Below, piece after piece: positions 62,524 to 64,000 of a DNA stretch of 64,000 nucleotides (position 1 is its first letter; every line of letters starts with the position of its first letter). The notes below the pieces were generated by a model. The model was not told the origin of the DNA. It did no database searches and saw only the letters and a program-made list of their open reading frames with translations. This stretch comes from DASQFQ01 sp038238015 (lineage in GTDB: Bacteria; Actinomycetota; Thermoleophilia; Solirubrobacterales; Solirubrobacteraceae), in NCBI GenBank assembly GCA_038238015.1, contig JBBRYA010000013.1, forward strand, positions 4,016-68,015, given 5' to 3'. A program made the position numbers and the translations under genes.

Positions 62524-64000
62524 ATGGCTGAACCTGAGTCAGCGGCCGTCCTGGCCGCACCCATTCCGTCGTCCGACGACCTCGAGCGGGCCCTCGCGGT
62601 GACCCGTGAGCCGTTCCTGCTCGACGGCGAGGATCCCGCGGTCGCGCTCGCGCCGGGCAGCTCGCGCCGCCAGGCGCTCGACGACCTGCTCGCGGAGATC
62701 GCGGGGGGGGCGAAGACGCCCTCGGTCGGCTGGCGGCGCCGCTGGTCGCTGCTGCTGGGCCTTGACCGCCTGCTCAGCCAGGACGAGCCCGAGCTGGTGG
62801 ACGGGACGGTGCTCTCCGCCCACCAGGTCGACGCGCTCTCCGGGACGCTGACCGCGCTGCTCGCGGAGTCCCAGCGCAACGGCTCCACCAACGGGCGCGC
62901 CAACGGCGCCGCGGTCGAAGAGCCCGCCGTGCTGGCGTCCGCCGCGCTGCCGGGCGAGGAGGACCTGCCCGAGGACCTCCAGGAGGACGAGCCCGACGAG
63001 GAGCCGCTCGACTGGGCCGACGACGGCGCCGAGGACGGCCCGGCCACCGAGGAGCAGCCCGAGGACCCGAACGCCGCCAAGCGCTTCTGGTTCGAGCACG
63101 CCACCGGGGCGGGCAAGACCGTCGCCGCGCTCGGGTTCGTCGAGGCCTCGCGGACCGGCGGCGTGCTGATCCTCACCCACCGCCGCAACCTCGTCGACCA
63201 GTTCCACGGCGAGCTGCGCGACCGCGGCTACGCCAAGCGCATCACGCCCGCGCTGCTCGACGGCAAGGATCCCGGCAACGGCCCGGTCACGGTCGAGACC
63301 TACCAGTGGTTCGTGCGCAACGCCGGCCGGATCTCCGACGCCTACACGATCGTCATCTGCGACGAGGCCCACACGGCGCTGGGCGAGAAGACCTCGGCCG
63401 CGATCCGCGCGTGGACGGGCCCCGTCTTCGTCGGCATGACCGCAACGGGCGCGCTGATCGCGCGCCACGTCACCGACCTCTTCCCGACCCAGACCTCGCG
63501 CTTCGACCTCGCCCAGGCCGCCCGCCGCGGTGTCATCGCGCCGCTGCGCTGCGTGCGCATCCCGCCGGGCCCCGGCGTCCGGACGATCGCCAAGGTCCCG
63601 CTGCGCCGCGGCGAGGTCGACACCGAGTTCGACCAGGAGATGCTGGCTGAGCTGCTCGACCAGCTGCCGTTCAACATGGCCGTCGCCGACCTCTACAAGA
63701 CGCGCTTCAACGGCGTTCCCGGCGTCGTCTACTCGGCCGGCGTGCGCCACGCCTACAACGTCGCCCAGGCGTTCCGCGACAACGGCATGAAGGCGCAGGC
63801 GGTCTCGGGGGAGACCCCCAAGCGCGAGCTCGCGCGCATCCTCGCCAACTACGAGAGCGGCGAGATCGACGTCCTGGTCAACGCCCAGCTGCTCGCCGAG
63901 GGCTGGAACTCGCCGCGCGCGACCGTCTGCATGCACCTGGCGCCCACGGCGTCCAAGCGCATCTACCAGCAGCGCGTCGGGCGCGTGACGCGCAAGCACC
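62524..64000 (+). CDS. DEAD/DEAH-box helicase, XPB/type-III-restriction-like (3' end beyond window)
   Basis: At least 492 residues, open to the window end. A regulatory N-terminus includes a stretch of acidic residues (LPEDLQEDEPDEEP, about 152-165). The helicase core has HATGAGKTVAALGF (Walker A), ILTHRRNLVDQF (motif Ia), ICDEAHTAL (motif II), GMTATGALI (motif III) and QQRVGRVTRK (motif VI). It belongs to superfamily 2 with XPB and restriction-type helicases. The partner or domain that would define its role is off the end. ATG 62524 follows a 174-bp gap. Confidence 0.88.
   Translation, partial: MAEPESAAVLAAPIPSSDDLERALAVTREPFLLDGEDPAVALAPGSSRRQALDDLLAEIAGGAKTPSVGWRRRWSLLLGLDRLLSQDEPELVDGTVLSAHQVDALSGTLTALLAESQRNGSTNGRANGAAVEEPAVLASAALPGEEDLPEDLQEDEPDEEPLDWADDGAEDGPATEEQPEDPNAAKRFWFEHATGAGKTVAALGFVEASRTGGVLILTHRRNLVDQFHGELRDRGYAKRITPALLDGKDPGNGPVTVETYQWFVRNAGRISDAYTIVICDEAHTALGEKTSAAIRAWTGPVFVGMTATGALIARHVTDLFPTQTSRFDLAQAARRGVIAPLRCVRIPPGPGVRTIAKVPLRRGEVDTEFDQEMLAELLDQLPFNMAVADLYKTRFNGVPGVVYSAGVRHAYNVAQAFRDNGMKAQAVSGETPKRELARILANYESGEIDVLVNAQLLAEGWNSPRATVCMHLAPTASKRIYQQRVGRVTRKH

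Overview
The window is about 64 kb of very GC-rich bacterial chromosome. GTG and TTG starts are frequent, most genes sit in tight operons with 1-4 bp overlaps, and the gene content looks actinobacterial: class E sortase, RDD protein, GlgP, paired dynamin-like GTPases, a TgpA-like transglutaminase, TreT and IF-1 next to a cold-shock protein. I read it as an Actinobacteriota genome, most likely Thermoleophilia (Solirubrobacterales or a relative). That placement is inference from gene content and was not computed.

Layout. 1-1277: the end of tatC, a TPR-like membrane protein and tRNA-Lys(CTT). 1236-10883: an integrated mobilisable element bounded by a 43-bp exact repeat of the tRNA-Lys 3' end. 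It carries a tyrosine integrase, a small excisionase-like protein and a MobF relaxase-helicase with a candidate oriT. Its other genes are a zinc-ribbon protein, a putative PD-(D/E)XK nuclease, a frameshifted SAMHD1/dGTPase-like HD phosphohydrolase, and an ImmA/IrrE peptidase divergent from an XRE-like regulator. No conjugation channel or replication gene is present, so it would need a helper. 10890-18496: glgP, a PAP2 phosphatase, a truncated STAS gene, a class IV aminotransferase, a three-gene set for a diacetamido nucleotide sugar, and an RDD protein.

18500-24122, minus strand: the replication and ribosome cluster rpsF-ssb-rpsR-rplI-dnaB-dnaC-like-purA, interrupted between ssb and rpsR by a 170-bp MITE-like hairpin. 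24183-38254: trehalose genes (TreT, OtsA), a response regulator-histidine kinase-HtrA operon, an M28-like membrane peptidase, a sortase, a FlgM-like protein, csp-infA-thiL, a bifunctional penicillin-binding protein and MscS. 38253-46127: a HAD hydrolase, CPBP protease, glutamate-cysteine ligase-like enzyme, pyrE, a small unlisted membrane protein, tRNA-Arg(CCT), an ArsR-SRPBCC pair and two dynamin-like GTPases.

46192-64000: a transglutaminase-like membrane protein, an oligopeptide ABC operon in the order C-A-B-D-F, a YbaK deacylase, a second ArsR-SRPBCC pair divergent from clpP across two identical-pattern palindromes, a large GGDEF-EAL protein, galT, a GNAT acetyltransferase, a TlpA-like thioredoxin and the first part of an XPB-like helicase.

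The most interesting material is the integrated element, where a putative Mrr-like nuclease faces an HD phosphohydrolase (a candidate, now decayed, anti-phage module). Next are the hairpin element inside the ribosomal operon and the twin operators shared by the ArsR pair and clpP.
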